Counted from the stretch's first letter, positions 17,433 through 25,735 are shown. The stretch: DNA of 64,000 nucleotides from Brooklawnia sp963780175 (GCA_963780175.1 CAWAAT010000001.1:124001-188000); one strand, 5' to 3'. Notes: generated by a model from the letters alone, not told the origin. A program made the numbers and translations.

Positions 17433-18725
17433 GTGGCTACCGTCATTCAGATGCCGGCCGTCGTGGCCGATGCCGAGGACGCCGTCCTGACCAGTTGGCT
17501 GGTTGCCGAGGGCGACACCGTCACCAAGGGCCAGCCGTTGGCCGAGATCGAGACCGACAAGGCGAACGTCGAGGTTGAGGCCGCCGCCGCAGGAGTGGTC
17601 GGACGGCTGCTGGTTGAGCCGGCTGAGCGGGTAGCGGTGGGGGCGCCGATCTGCGTCCTGCTGGCGCCGGGTGAGAGCCCTTCGGCAGTCGATGCCGCGT
17701 TGGGCGAGGAGTCCCCGTCCAGGCACCTTGCCCCGCCCGCTGACCCTGAGCCAGGCGCCGCCGATGCTGCGGAGTCGCCGGCGGTGATCGGTCGGGTCTT
17801 CGCCTCGCCGCTGGCCCGTCGCATCGCCGCCGAGCACGGTCTGGACCTCTCACAGATCGCAGGCCGCGGCCCGCGGGGACGCGTGGTGCGCGCCGACGTG
17901 GAGGCGGCCCTGCAGTCCGGTCCAGCCATGTCGACGGAGGTCACGCCCGCCCAGCCCGCGGCGCCAACCACGTCGAAGCAGCCCGTCGTGGCAGGTGCCC
18001 CTCGGGCACAGGCGGTCACGTCCGAACCCGCGCCCCAGGCCGACGGCAACTACACCGACGTCCCATTGACAAGGATGCGGTCGATGATCGCTCGTCGACT
18101 CACCGAGTCCAAGAGTTCGGTGCCACATTTCTACGTCACGCTCGACGCCCAGATGGACGCGCTGTTGGGCTACCGCAAGCAACTCAACGAGGCCAGCCCG
18201 GTGAAGATCAGCGTCAACGACCTGCTCGTCAAGGCCATCGCCAGCGCCCTGCAGGCCGTCCCCGCCGCCAACGCGGTGTGGAACGGCGACTCTATCCGTC
18301 AGTACGCCACCGCCGACATCTCGGTGGCCGTCTCCACCGACGGCGGACTGGTCACCCCGGTCGTGCGAGGCGTGGAGAAGCTTGGCCTGGTGGCATTGGC
18401 CACCACGACTGCCGATCTCATCGTTCGCGCCCGCAACGGCAAGCTGAAGCAGTCCGAGCTCGAGGGCGGCTCGTTCTCGATCAGCAACATGGGGATGTAC
18501 GGGATCCGGGAGTTCTCCGCCATCCTCAACCCGCCGCAGTCGGGCATCCTGGCCGTTGGCGCCGCCCAACAGCGTCCGGTGGTTGTGCACGGGGCACTTG
18601 GGGTGGCCACGGTGATGACCATGACCCTGTCGTGCGATCACCGGGTGATCGATGGGGCAGTGGGTGCCGAGTTCATGCAGGCGCTCAAGGCGCGCCTTGA
18701 GAACCCCGTCCTGTTGGCGCTGTGA
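17433..18725 (+). CDS. 2-oxoacid dehydrogenase E2 (dihydrolipoamide acyltransferase)
   Basis: A 430-residue E2 core protein that takes the acyl group from E1 onto lipoate and passes it to CoA. One lipoyl domain (residues 1-80) with the modified lysine in ETDKANVE (Lys43); an Ala/Pro-rich linker; a peripheral subunit-binding domain about residues 125-160 (ASPLARRIAAEHGLDLSQIAGRGPRGRV); a second linker; and the catalytic domain from about 205, ending with the HRVIDG motif. GAGGAG precedes the GTG start. Its single lipoyl domain and fused E1 partner suggest a dedicated catabolic complex rather than the housekeeping pyruvate dehydrogenase. Confidence 0.93.
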   Translation: MATVIQMPAVVADAEDAVLTSWLVAEGDTVTKGQPLAEIETDKANVEVEAAAAGVVGRLLVEPAERVAVGAPICVLLAPGESPSAVDAALGEESPSRHLAPPADPEPGAADAAESPAVIGRVFASPLARRIAAEHGLDLSQIAGRGPRGRVVRADVEAALQSGPAMSTEVTPAQPAAPTTSKQPVVAGAPRAQAVTSEPAPQADGNYTDVPLTRMRSMIARRLTESKSSVPHFYVTLDAQMDALLGYRKQLNEASPVKISVNDLLVKAIASALQAVPAANAVWNGDSIRQYATADISVAVSTDGGLVTPVVRGVEKLGLVALATTTADLIVRARNGKLKQSELEGGSFSISNMGMYGIREFSAILNPPQSGILAVGAAQQRPVVVHGALGVATVMTMTLSCDHRVIDGAVGAEFMQALKARLENPVLLAL

Positions 18726-18735
18726 GGGGGACGCG

Positions 18736-19731
18736 ATGAGAGCGGTGGTGAAGTTCGCGCATGGTGCTGCGAACGTGGAGCTTCGGGAGGTCCCGGAGCC
18801 CACCCCCGGCGACCGACAAGCGCTGATCGAGGTGATCTACACGGGGGTGTGTGGCACCGACGTGCACGTCATGCACGACGAGTACAAGGTCAACCCTCCG
18901 GTGATCATGGGCCACGAGGTGCTGGGGCGCGTCCTGGCCGTAGGCTCACCACAGGATGCCGCCTGGGTGGGCCAACGGGTCGTCATGGAGACGTTCTTCA
19001 GCTGCTGTGAGCGATGCGAGATGTGTCGGTCCGGTCGGCGAAACATGTGTGAGCAGCGCGAGTCGATCGGCTCGTTCCGCGACGGCGGCTTCGCCGAGCA
19101 GTTGGTCATTCCGGTGCTCAACCTGCATGCGGTGCCCGACAACGTCCCCGACGAGATCGCGGCCCTCGCCGAGCCGCTGGCCTGCGCCTGCCACGCCTTG
19201 ATCCTGCGCAGCCAGATCAAGGCCGGTCAGAGGGTGCTGGTCACCGGCCCGGGTCCGATGGGCTACCTGTCGGCGCAGGTCGCCAGGGCGAGCGGGGCAC
19301 ACGTCGTCCTGGCCGGCATCCCCAAGGACGCCGGCAGGCTGGCCAGGCTGGCCGGGGAGGGCATCATCACCACAACCGACACCCCGGGCGAAATGAGCTA
19401 CGACGTTGCCATCGAGTGTTCGGGGTCGGGCCCGGGTGCGTCCAACGCCATGCGGGCGGTCAAGCGGGGCGGGGCCTACGTCCAGGTCGGCATCTTCGGA
19501 CGTGACGTAACCGTGCCGCTGGACACGTTGATCCTGCGCGAACTGACCATGACCGCGGGGTTCTCACACTCGCCGAAGGCCTGGGACATCGCCATCGACC
19601 TGATGGCCCGTGAGCAACTCGATCTGGCTCCCTGTGTGGGGACGATCTTCCCGCTGGAGCAGTGGAAGAGAGCCTTGGCCGCGATCAGTGATGGCAGCAC
19701 CATGAAGGTGCTCATCGACCCGAGGAGTTGA
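18736..19731 (+). CDS. Zinc-dependent medium-chain alcohol/polyol dehydrogenase
   Basis: A 331-residue MDR dehydrogenase of the threonine/butanediol/sorbitol dehydrogenase group. Catalytic zinc ligands appear in GVCGTDVHVM and MGHEVLGRV with E in the 140s (ALAEPLACACHA). The structural-zinc cysteines are CCERCEMCRSGRRNMC. The cofactor site is VTGPGPMGYLSAQVA. The start at ATG 18736 follows GAGGGGG; the longer frame overlaps E2 in a shadow. It lies between E2 and the VOC gene on one transcript, so it probably makes or consumes the 2-oxoacid used by E1. Substrate unknown. Confidence 0.88.
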   Translation: MRAVVKFAHGAANVELREVPEPTPGDRQALIEVIYTGVCGTDVHVMHDEYKVNPPVIMGHEVLGRVLAVGSPQDAAWVGQRVVMETFFSCCERCEMCRSGRRNMCEQRESIGSFRDGGFAEQLVIPVLNLHAVPDNVPDEIAALAEPLACACHALILRSQIKAGQRVLVTGPGPMGYLSAQVARASGAHVVLAGIPKDAGRLARLAGEGIITTTDTPGEMSYDVAIECSGSGPGASNAMRAVKRGGAYVQVGIFGRDVTVPLDTLILRELTMTAGFSHSPKAWDIAIDLMAREQLDLAPCVGTIFPLEQWKRALAAISDGSTMKVLIDPRS

Positions 19732-19733
19732 CA

Positions 19734-20258
19734 ATGGCAGTCCCAGGAATCCGTGGCATGGACCATGTGGGGTTCACGGTCCCCGATCTCGAGCAGGCAC
19801 ACGACTTCTTCGTCGACGTGCTGGGCTGTGAGTACTTCTTCGAACTGGGCCCGTTCGGTTCGAACGGGGGAACCTGGTTGTCCGAACACGTCAACGTCGA
19901 CGACCGAGCCCGATTCCGCAACCGGCACTACCGCTGTGGCCATGGGTCGAACTTCGAGATCTTCGAGTACGAGCTCGAAGGCAGAAATGACGCTCAGCCG
20001 CGCAACAGTGACGTGGGTGGTCACCATCTGGCCTTCTACGTCGATGATCTCGACGCCGCCATCGACCATCTCGCCTCGCAGGGGATTCGGGTACTGGGGG
20101 AGCCGACCCCGAGCAGCGGCCCGGCGAAGGGCCAGCGGTGGGTCTACTTCCTGTCTCCCTGGGGAATGCAGATGGAACTGGTCAGCTACCCCAACGGGAA
20201 AGCGTACGAGGCCGATCGCCAGAGGCACCTGTGGAATCCGACCCGTCCCCAGCTGTGA
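19734..20258 (+). CDS. VOC family protein (glyoxalase/dioxygenase-like)
   Basis: A 174-residue vicinal-oxygen-chelate protein with paired beta-alpha-beta-beta-beta modules: MDHVGFTVPDLEQAHDFFVDVLGCEYFF at the start, GHHLAFYVDDLDAAIDHL in the middle, and a final DPxG-like segment, LSPWGMQMELVSYP. Histidines in DHVGF and GHHLAF and the glutamate in MELVSY are in the usual metal-ligand places. The ATG is two bases after the dehydrogenase stop. The family includes lactoylglutathione lyases, epimerases and dioxygenases, so only the fold is certain. Confidence 0.83.
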   Translation: MAVPGIRGMDHVGFTVPDLEQAHDFFVDVLGCEYFFELGPFGSNGGTWLSEHVNVDDRARFRNRHYRCGHGSNFEIFEYELEGRNDAQPRNSDVGGHHLAFYVDDLDAAIDHLASQGIRVLGEPTPSSGPAKGQRWVYFLSPWGMQMELVSYPNGKAYEADRQRHLWNPTRPQL

Positions 20259-20980
20259 GCCCGTTTCCCACCCCGCTTGAGCCGCTGGCCGGCGTCCGCA
20301 CCCTGCAAGCCGAGCGGATCGTCGTTGAGTTGCGTGAGCAGATCCTCAACGGAGACCGTGAGCCCGGTTCCCGGCTGGGGCAGGAGCTCTTGGCGGCTGA
20401 GTTCGGGGCCTCTCGGATGCCGATCCGGGAAGCCTTGCGGGCGCTGGAGGCCGAGGGGCTGGTGACAGTGAAGGCGCACACCGGAGCCTGGGTGTCCGGT
20501 CTGGACGAGGAGGAGTTCGACCAGTGCTACAAGCTTCGCGAGGTGGTCGAACCGATGGTGATCGCCGAGTCGATCCCGCACCTCAACGACTCCCAGGTTG
20601 AGCTCGCCGGTCACCTGGCGGAATTGATCGAGGACACCGGCGGCGCGCGGGGCCTTCGCGACTTCATGCGTCTGGACCGCGAGTTCCACCTGCTCACCTA
20701 CTCGGGAGCCACCTACCCCTTCCTTACCGAGTTGGTGACCCGGCTCTGGAACACCACCCAGCCCTATCGCCGCGAACTGGTGCGCCAGATGCCCGAGGAG
20801 TCCTTCGCGTCGACGTGTGCCGAGCACATGCTGATCGTGGACGCGATGAGACGCCGTGACGTGGACGCCGCGTCTGCGCTGGTCAGACTGCACATTCATC
20901 GCACCAGAGTGGACCTGTCCAGCTACGGCGAGATCCTCTGGTCACGTGATTCCGAAATGAGAAGGAGTGTCAATGACTGA
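20231..20980 (+). CDS. GntR family regulator, FCD domain
   Basis: A roughly 249-residue repressor with an N-terminal winged helix-turn-helix (RIVVELREQILNGDREPGSR, then LLAAEFGASRMPIREALRALEAEGLV) and a C-terminal FCD all-helical sensor domain (DQCYKLREVVEPMVIAES, DREFHLLTYSGA and HMLIVDAMRRRDVDAA). GTG 20231 is used because AGAGG sits five bases upstream; GTG 20255, which overlaps the VOC stop as GTGA, is an equal alternative. It probably controls the divergent promoter region at 15.1 kb in response to a metabolite of this pathway. Confidence 0.9.
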   Translation: MESDPSPAVSPFPTPLEPLAGVRTLQAERIVVELREQILNGDREPGSRLGQELLAAEFGASRMPIREALRALEAEGLVTVKAHTGAWVSGLDEEEFDQCYKLREVVEPMVIAESIPHLNDSQVELAGHLAELIEDTGGARGLRDFMRLDREFHLLTYSGATYPFLTELVTRLWNTTQPYRRELVRQMPEESFASTCAEHMLIVDAMRRRDVDAASALVRLHIHRTRVDLSSYGEILWSRDSEMRRSVND

Positions 20981-21749
20981 CCTGCATGGGGCAGTGTTGG
21001 ATCTGTTTCGGCTGACGGGACGCCGGGCGATCGTCACCGGTGGCGGTCGAGGCATCGGTCAGGCCATCGCTCAGGCTTTGGGGGAGGCGGGGGCCCAGGT
21101 GGCGCTGGTGTCTCGCACGCCCGATCAGTTGCGCACAGCGGCCCAGGTGGTGCCCAACGCGGTGGCCGTGCCGGCCGATGTGATGAGCGTCGATGCGGCA
21201 GCACTGATCGACGACTGCGAGCGCGCGATGGGCGGGCCGATCGACATCGTGGTTCACGCGGCGGGGTTCCAGCACCGCCAGCCATCCGTGGCCTACCCCC
21301 TGGAGCAGTGGGAGCGGTTGATCTCGGTGCACCTGACCGCCCCGTTCAGGATCAGCCAGGAACTGGGCCGCCGGCAGTTGGCGGCCGGACGCCCGGGCAG
21401 CCACGTCTTCATCGGATCGCTGAACAACTGGCAGTCGGTGGTGCCGGACATCCCGGCGTACGCCGCCGCCAAGTCGGGTGTAGGTGGGGTGATGCGCGCC
21501 TTCAGCAAGGAGTGGGCGGGCAGCGGGATCCGCTGCAACGGAGTGGCGCCGGGCTGGGTGCGCACCGAGTTGACCGAGAGCCTGTTCGCCGACCCGTTGA
21601 AGTCCCAGGCCATTCGCTCGCGGATTCCGATGGGTCGCCTTGCCGAACCCCGTGAGATGGCCTCGGTGGCCCTGTTCCTCGCCAGCGACGCATCGAGTTA
21701 CGTGACCGGGCAGATGATCCCCGTCGATGGGGGCTGGACCACGTCCTGA
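20973..21749 (+). CDS. SDR family oxidoreductase (gluconate 5-dehydrogenase-like)
   Basis: A 258-residue classical SDR. TGGGRGIG binds the cofactor; serine in HVFIGSLNNW, YAAAK catalytic pair, and the C-terminal VTGQMIPVDGGW are typical of the gluconate/2-deoxy-gluconate dehydrogenase group. The arginine after VALVSR suggests NADP. The ATG at 20973 is chosen because AAGGAG lies five bases upstream; it overlaps the end of the GntR gene. Last gene of the plus-strand cluster. Confidence 0.88.
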   Translation: MTDLHGAVLDLFRLTGRRAIVTGGGRGIGQAIAQALGEAGAQVALVSRTPDQLRTAAQVVPNAVAVPADVMSVDAAALIDDCERAMGGPIDIVVHAAGFQHRQPSVAYPLEQWERLISVHLTAPFRISQELGRRQLAAGRPGSHVFIGSLNNWQSVVPDIPAYAAAKSGVGGVMRAFSKEWAGSGIRCNGVAPGWVRTELTESLFADPLKSQAIRSRIPMGRLAEPREMASVALFLASDASSYVTGQMIPVDGGWTTS

Positions 21750-21784
21750 GCAGTTCGCAGGGTGGTGACATACTTGAAACTGCT

Positions 21785-22000
21785 ATGACCCGCCAGCGAT
21801 TCGTGATGCCCGGTTGCCCACTGAGGCCTGATGATCCATGCAGCCTGTGCCAACCCGGTGCGACTGGGCCGCAGGACTGTGGTCTGGTCTACCTGGTGAT
21901 GGACGACGAGGAGCTACGCGAGCTGTACGTCAACGACCGTCGCCAGCGCCGCGCCCGACGGGAGGCCCCCGGGAAACAGGACGACTCCGAACCGCAGTGA
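21785..22000 (+). CDS. Small Cys-rich actinobacterial protein
   Basis: A 71-residue protein with three closely spaced cysteines and a further one in CPLRPDDPCSLCQPGATGPQDC, followed by GLVYLVMDDEELRELY and a basic tail. The N-terminal pattern could bind a metal or an Fe-S cluster. It resembles small actinobacterial proteins of unknown function (possibly DUF6767; that number is from memory and unsure). CATACT lies about ten bases upstream and no Shine-Dalgarno is seen, so the mRNA may be leaderless. The stop codon lies inside the terminator hairpin. Confidence 0.72.
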   Translation: MTRQRFVMPGCPLRPDDPCSLCQPGATGPQDCGLVYLVMDDEELRELYVNDRRQRRARREAPGKQDDSEPQ

Positions 22001-22016
22001 GTCGGGTCGGAGTCGT
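21981..22016. terminator. Bidirectional stem-loop terminator
   Basis: Perfect 10-bp arms ACGACTCCGA and TCGGAGTCGT followed by GGGTTGTTTT, between convergent small genes. The left arm lies within the coding end of the Cys-rich gene. Confidence 0.78.
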
Positions 22017-22025
22017 GGGTTGTTT

Positions 22026-22328
22026 TCAGGCGGTCGGGGGATTGCCGTTGTTACGGATGATCTCGACCTTGAGCTTGGCGGCCGCACCACCGAGCACGGC
22101 CACCGCGGACAGCACGGGGGCCATCAACAGGGCCACTGCGCCACCGGCGATGCCGACGGTGAGTGGGAAGCTCACCAACTGGCGTCCCTCGGCGTTGCGA
22201 ATGATGACCCGTCGCACGCTGGCGTCGGACGTCAGGGACTTGATGGTGGCCATCAGTTGTCCGGCGGCCACCTCGATCTTCTCGTTGAAGGGCCGACTGC
22301 CGTCGGCGCGGTACTTGTCTTGGACCAT
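22026..22328 (-). CDS. DUF4342 domain protein
   Basis: A 100-residue protein matching DUF4342: a short N-terminal alpha/beta part (FNEKIEVAAGQLMATIKSL, then VRRVIIRNAEGRQLVSFPLTVG) followed by one hydrophobic segment (GGAVALLMAPVLSAVAVLGG) and a short tail. This family is associated with membranes and is functionally unknown. The ATG at 22328 (MVQDKYRADG) begins the conserved part; the frame extends to 22517 without similarity. Shine-Dalgarno is weak. Confidence 0.75.
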   Translation of the reverse strand: MVQDKYRADGSRPFNEKIEVAAGQLMATIKSLTSDASVRRVIIRNAEGRQLVSFPLTVGIAGGAVALLMAPVLSAVAVLGGAAAKLKVEIIRNNGNPPTA

Positions 22329-22528
22329 GACTCGAACGGTAGCAACCTCCGGGCCCATCCGGCATCCCCGCCGGCATCTGTTGGGGACATCCCAGGGGTG
22401 CCGATGACGGCGCCCTGGGTCGCCAACCCGAATGGCGAACCCAAGAAGTACCGAGTCGGGCGTGGGATAGTGTGCGATTGTTACCCGCCAGGCCCGGCTG
22501 CAGACAGTGAAGTCCAAGGAGGAAAGTA

Positions 22529-24472
22529 ATGTCGGTCGACGACCAGAATCCAGAACCGCGCGAGATCCCCATCATCGGAAATGTGTATGACCACAGCGTC
22601 ATCACCGACTGGGTCAACCGAGTGGCCGAGATCACCGAGCCGGCCGAAATCCACTACCTGGACGGTTCGGCCGAGGAATACCAGAAGCTGATCGACATCA
22701 TGGTCGCCAGCGGCACCGCCGTCCGGTTGAATGAGGCGCGCAAGCCCAACTCTATCTACGTACGCAGCGACCCCAATGATGTGGCCCGGGTGGAGAACTT
22801 CACCTTCATCTGCTCCGAGAACGAGGAGGAGGCCGGCCCGACCAACAACTGGATCCACCCGCGGGACATGAAGAAGACCATGCGCGACCTGTACCAGGGC
22901 TCGATGGCCGGACGCACCCTGTACGTCATCCCCTTCTGCATGGGCCCCCTGGATGCCGAGGATCCGAAGTTCGGGATCGAGATCTCCGACTCGCCATACG
23001 TGGCCGTGAGCATGCGCATCATGACCAGGATGGGCGAGCAGGTGGTCGCCGAGATGATCAAGAGGGACGCGGACTTCGTGCACTGCCTGCACTCGGTGGG
23101 ACTGCCGCTCGCACCAGGCGCGAAGGACGTCCCCTGGCCGTGCAGCGACACCAAGTACATCTCACACTTCCCCGACACCCGCGAGATCTGGAGCTATGGA
23201 TCCGGGTACGGCGGCAACGCCTTGCTGGGCAAGAAGTGCTACGCCCTGCGCATCGCATCGGTGATGGCCAGAGACGAGGGCTGGCTTGCTGAGCACATGC
23301 TCATCCTCAAGCTGACCAATCCCGAGGGCAAGAGCTACAACATCTGCGCGGCCTTCCCGAGCGCCTGCGGCAAGACGAACATGGCCATGCTGCAGCCCAC
23401 CCTGCCGGGCTGGAAGGCCGAGACTCTGGGAGATGACATCGCCTGGTTGCGGTTCGGCGCCGACGGCAGGCTGTACGCAACCAACCCTGAGGCAGGTTTC
23501 TTCGGGGTGGCGCCGGGCACCAGCATCGAGACCAACCCGAACGCCATGATCACGGCGGAAGCCGGCAACGCGATCTTCACCAACACGGCGCTGACCGACG
23601 ATGGCGACGTCTGGTGGGAGGGCATGACCAAGACCCCGCCCCAGCACCTGACCGACTGGCTGGGACGCAGCTGGGATCCGGTGAACGGACCGGAGGGCGG
23701 GCGTCCCAACGAGAAGGCCGCGCACCCGAACAGCCGGTTCTGCGTCCCGATCGACCAGTGCCCGATCCTGGCCGAGGAGTACGAGGACCCACAGGGTGTC
23801 CCGATCGACCTCATCGTGTTCGGTGGCCGGCGCCAGAACACCATCCCGCTGGTCAACCAGGCCCGGGACTGGGAGCACGGCGTCTTCCTGGGGGCGACGT
23901 GCTCGTCCGAGACAACCGCGGCCGCGGTGGGAGCGGTTGGCCAGGTTCGCCGTGATCCGATGGCGATGCTGCCCTTCATCGGGTACAGCGCCAACGACTA
24001 TTTCCGCCACTGGTTCAGCATCGGTGAGAAGGCTCCCGACCCCGACAAGCTCCCGAAGATCTTCTACGTCAACTGGTTCCGCAAGGACGCTGACGGCAGG
24101 TTCATGTGGCCGGGCTTCGGCGACAACCTGCGCGCGCTCAAGTGGATGATCGAGCGGCTCGAGGGCAAGGTGGACGCAGTCGAGACCCCCATCGGCCTGC
24201 TGCCCAGGCCTGAGGACATCGACGTCAGCGGTCTGACCCTGGACGAGCAAGAACTCCGCGAGATCGTCGGCTACCGCGATCACGAGTGGGCGGACGAACT
24301 GCCTCGACTGGACGCGTGGCTCGACTTCCTCGGCGACGAGGAGCTGGATCCCAGGCTGCGCCACGAACTCGACAGGCTCGAGTCTGTGGTCGGGAACATG
24401 GAGCCGGAGCCGATCGTGGCCGAGTTGCAGAGCTCTCCGGTTGAGCCGGACCCCCTGAGTCGCAGCGTCTGA
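22529..24472 (+). CDS. pckG: Phosphoenolpyruvate carboxykinase (GTP)
   Basis: Interconverts oxaloacetate + GTP and PEP + CO2 + GDP; the gluconeogenic or, in propionibacteria-like metabolism, anaplerotic PEP node. The 647 residues cover the full GTP-PEPCK length. The P-loop FPSACGKTNM (Cys280, Lys282, Thr283) includes the reactive cysteine. Others: YVRSDPNDVARVE, GSGYGGNALLGKKC, FGVAPGTSIETNPNAM and the guanine-pocket region YFRHWFSIG. AAGGAGGAAAG is eight bases upstream of the ATG. Monocistronic, bounded by a strong terminator. Confidence 0.97.
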   Translation: MSVDDQNPEPREIPIIGNVYDHSVITDWVNRVAEITEPAEIHYLDGSAEEYQKLIDIMVASGTAVRLNEARKPNSIYVRSDPNDVARVENFTFICSENEEEAGPTNNWIHPRDMKKTMRDLYQGSMAGRTLYVIPFCMGPLDAEDPKFGIEISDSPYVAVSMRIMTRMGEQVVAEMIKRDADFVHCLHSVGLPLAPGAKDVPWPCSDTKYISHFPDTREIWSYGSGYGGNALLGKKCYALRIASVMARDEGWLAEHMLILKLTNPEGKSYNICAAFPSACGKTNMAMLQPTLPGWKAETLGDDIAWLRFGADGRLYATNPEAGFFGVAPGTSIETNPNAMITAEAGNAIFTNTALTDDGDVWWEGMTKTPPQHLTDWLGRSWDPVNGPEGGRPNEKAAHPNSRFCVPIDQCPILAEEYEDPQGVPIDLIVFGGRRQNTIPLVNQARDWEHGVFLGATCSSETTAAAVGAVGQVRRDPMAMLPFIGYSANDYFRHWFSIGEKAPDPDKLPKIFYVNWFRKDADGRFMWPGFGDNLRALKWMIERLEGKVDAVETPIGLLPRPEDIDVSGLTLDEQELREIVGYRDHEWADELPRLDAWLDFLGDEELDPRLRHELDRLESVVGNMEPEPIVAELQSSPVEPDPLSRSV

Positions 24473-24495
24473 TCCGATCGACCCCAACCGGGTGA

Positions 24496-24553
24496 CACAA
24501 ACGACGAGGCCCCGGCAACCGAAGATCCGGTTGTCGGGGCCTCGTCGTTTGTG
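24496..24553. terminator. Long bidirectional terminator, 26-pair stem
   Basis: Arms at 24496-24521 and 24528-24553 pair along 26 positions with a single G-T wobble and a six-base loop (AAGATC). The outer part is CACAAACGACGAGGCCCCG against CGGGGCCTCGTCGTTTGTG. It lies between convergent pckG and the universal stress gene and should stop transcription both ways. Confidence 0.9.
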
Positions 24554-24568
24554 CCAAGGGCCCACGCG

Positions 24569-25483
24569 TTACAGTTCCTCGCCAGCGGCACCCTGCCCAC
24601 GGGTGACGATGACCGGTGAGTGGGCCTCACGAAGGATGTGCTTGCTTGTCGATCCCAGCAGCAGTCCTGCGAAGCCTCCGCGTCCGCGGGAACCGACGAC
24701 AACCAGCCCGGCTTCTTGCGAGGCTTCGACCAACGCGTCCTGGGGTCGGGCCCGCACGGCTCTGATCTCGACTGGCACGTGCGGGTGCGCATCCCGCACC
24801 TCGGCGAGGATGTCCTCGACCGACATCCTCAGGTCCTCCTTGAAGCTTGCCACAGCCTGGGTCCACACGGCTGAGTCCGATGGCGATTCGCGAGGTCCGT
24901 GCTCGTAGGCGTGGATGGCCACCACCGGCACCCCGCGAACCTCTGCGGCCTCGAAGGCGAGCCTGGCCGCGGCCCTGGCTTCTGCGGAGTCGTCAACGCC
25001 CAGGACCACTGGTCCACCCGGGTTATCCACGGCGTCGTCGCTGACAATTGCGATCGGGCCACGTCCGTGCGCCACGACGGCATCAGAAACCCCGCCCAGC
25101 AGGCGCACCGACAGTGGTGCGGTCTGTCCGCGGGCCCCCACAACGACCAACTCGGCGTCCTTCGACCATTCCGCGAGCACGAAGGCCGGATTGCCCTCGA
25201 CCACAACGCCGTTGACGCTCAGGTCTGGGTGGGCGGCTCTCACCTGGTCGACCACGGCGTTGAGCGTCAGCTTGGCCTCCTCGCGCCTCTGGCGCTCCTG
25301 GTCGGTGGTGTCCGGGACCATGTTGAGAGCCGCGCTGGAGGGCTCGGGTACGACGAATAGCACCAACAGCGGCAGCTTGCGCGCCACGGCACGCTCAGCG
25401 GCCCACGTCACCGCCTTCTCGGACCGCTGCGACCCGTCGGTACCGACGACGATCCGGCCGACGGCCTGTGTCTGGACGATCAT
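24569..25483 (-). CDS. Universal stress protein, tandem UspA domains
   Basis: A 304-residue double-domain UspA protein of the ATP-binding class common in actinobacteria. Domain 1 covers about residues 8-147 (IVVGTDGSQRSEKAV to GRGPIAIV), domain 2 about 157-296 (PVVLGVDDSAEARAA to AHSPVIVTRG). Domain 2 has the ATP motif GSRGRGGFAGLLLGST (G-2x-G-9x-G-S/T); domain 1 has a looser GARGQ version. AGGGAG sits five bases before the ATG. Its start overlaps the stop of the tiny upstream ORF as ATGA, implying coupled translation. Confidence 0.93.
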   Translation of the reverse strand: MIVQTQAVGRIVVGTDGSQRSEKAVTWAAERAVARKLPLLVLFVVPEPSSAALNMVPDTTDQERQRREEAKLTLNAVVDQVRAAHPDLSVNGVVVEGNPAFVLAEWSKDAELVVVGARGQTAPLSVRLLGGVSDAVVAHGRGPIAIVSDDAVDNPGGPVVLGVDDSAEARAAARLAFEAAEVRGVPVVAIHAYEHGPRESPSDSAVWTQAVASFKEDLRMSVEDILAEVRDAHPHVPVEIRAVRARPQDALVEASQEAGLVVVGSRGRGGFAGLLLGSTSKHILREAHSPVIVTRGQGAAGEEL

Positions 25484-25575
25484 GGCTTCTCCCTGGTTAC
25501 GATCACCGGCCTGCGCGATTCGGAGCGGTCAGTGCCTACGACGATCCGTTCATTGATCTCGAGTTCGGTACTCAT
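25480..25575 (-). CDS. 31-residue Usp-derived micro-ORF upstream of the universal stress gene
   Basis: ATG at 25575 with AGAAGG six bases upstream opens a 31-codon frame ending in TGA that overlaps the ATG of the stress-protein gene (ATGA). The peptide reads ERIVVGTDRSES directly joined to RRPVIVTREK: the first strand of a Usp domain fused to its last strand. It looks like a Usp gene that lost its middle but kept frame, ribosome site and coupling. Seen directly: the frame, overlap and similarity. Inferred: origin by internal deletion of a duplicated Usp domain and a role as a translated leader. Confidence 0.6.
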   Translation of the reverse strand: MSTELEINERIVVGTDRSESRRPVIVTREKP

Positions 25576-25715
25576 CGAGCACCTTCTGCCGCCCCGACTA
25601 CTTTGTCGAGATTGTACCGGTCGCCCCGCGTCGGGCGTCGGAGCCGAGGGTCATTGGCCGCATCGGCGGCGCAGGCGGGCGTCCTTTGGGAGGATGGCAG
25701 ACATCAGCCAAGATG

Positions 25716-25735
25716 GTATCTTGACATCAAGATAC
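25716..25735. promoter_or_regulatory. Perfect palindrome in the aconitase promoter region
   Basis: GTATCTTGACATCAAGATAC: 9-bp arms with a 2-base spacer, 22 bases before the acnA ATG. It contains TTGACA but no good -10 follows, so it is more likely an operator than a core promoter. The cognate regulator is not encoded here. Confidence 0.6.

Noticed and set aside
25721..25726. TTGACA as the -35 of acnA
   Set aside because: No acceptable -10 lies 16-19 bases downstream; the hexamer is better explained as part of the palindrome.
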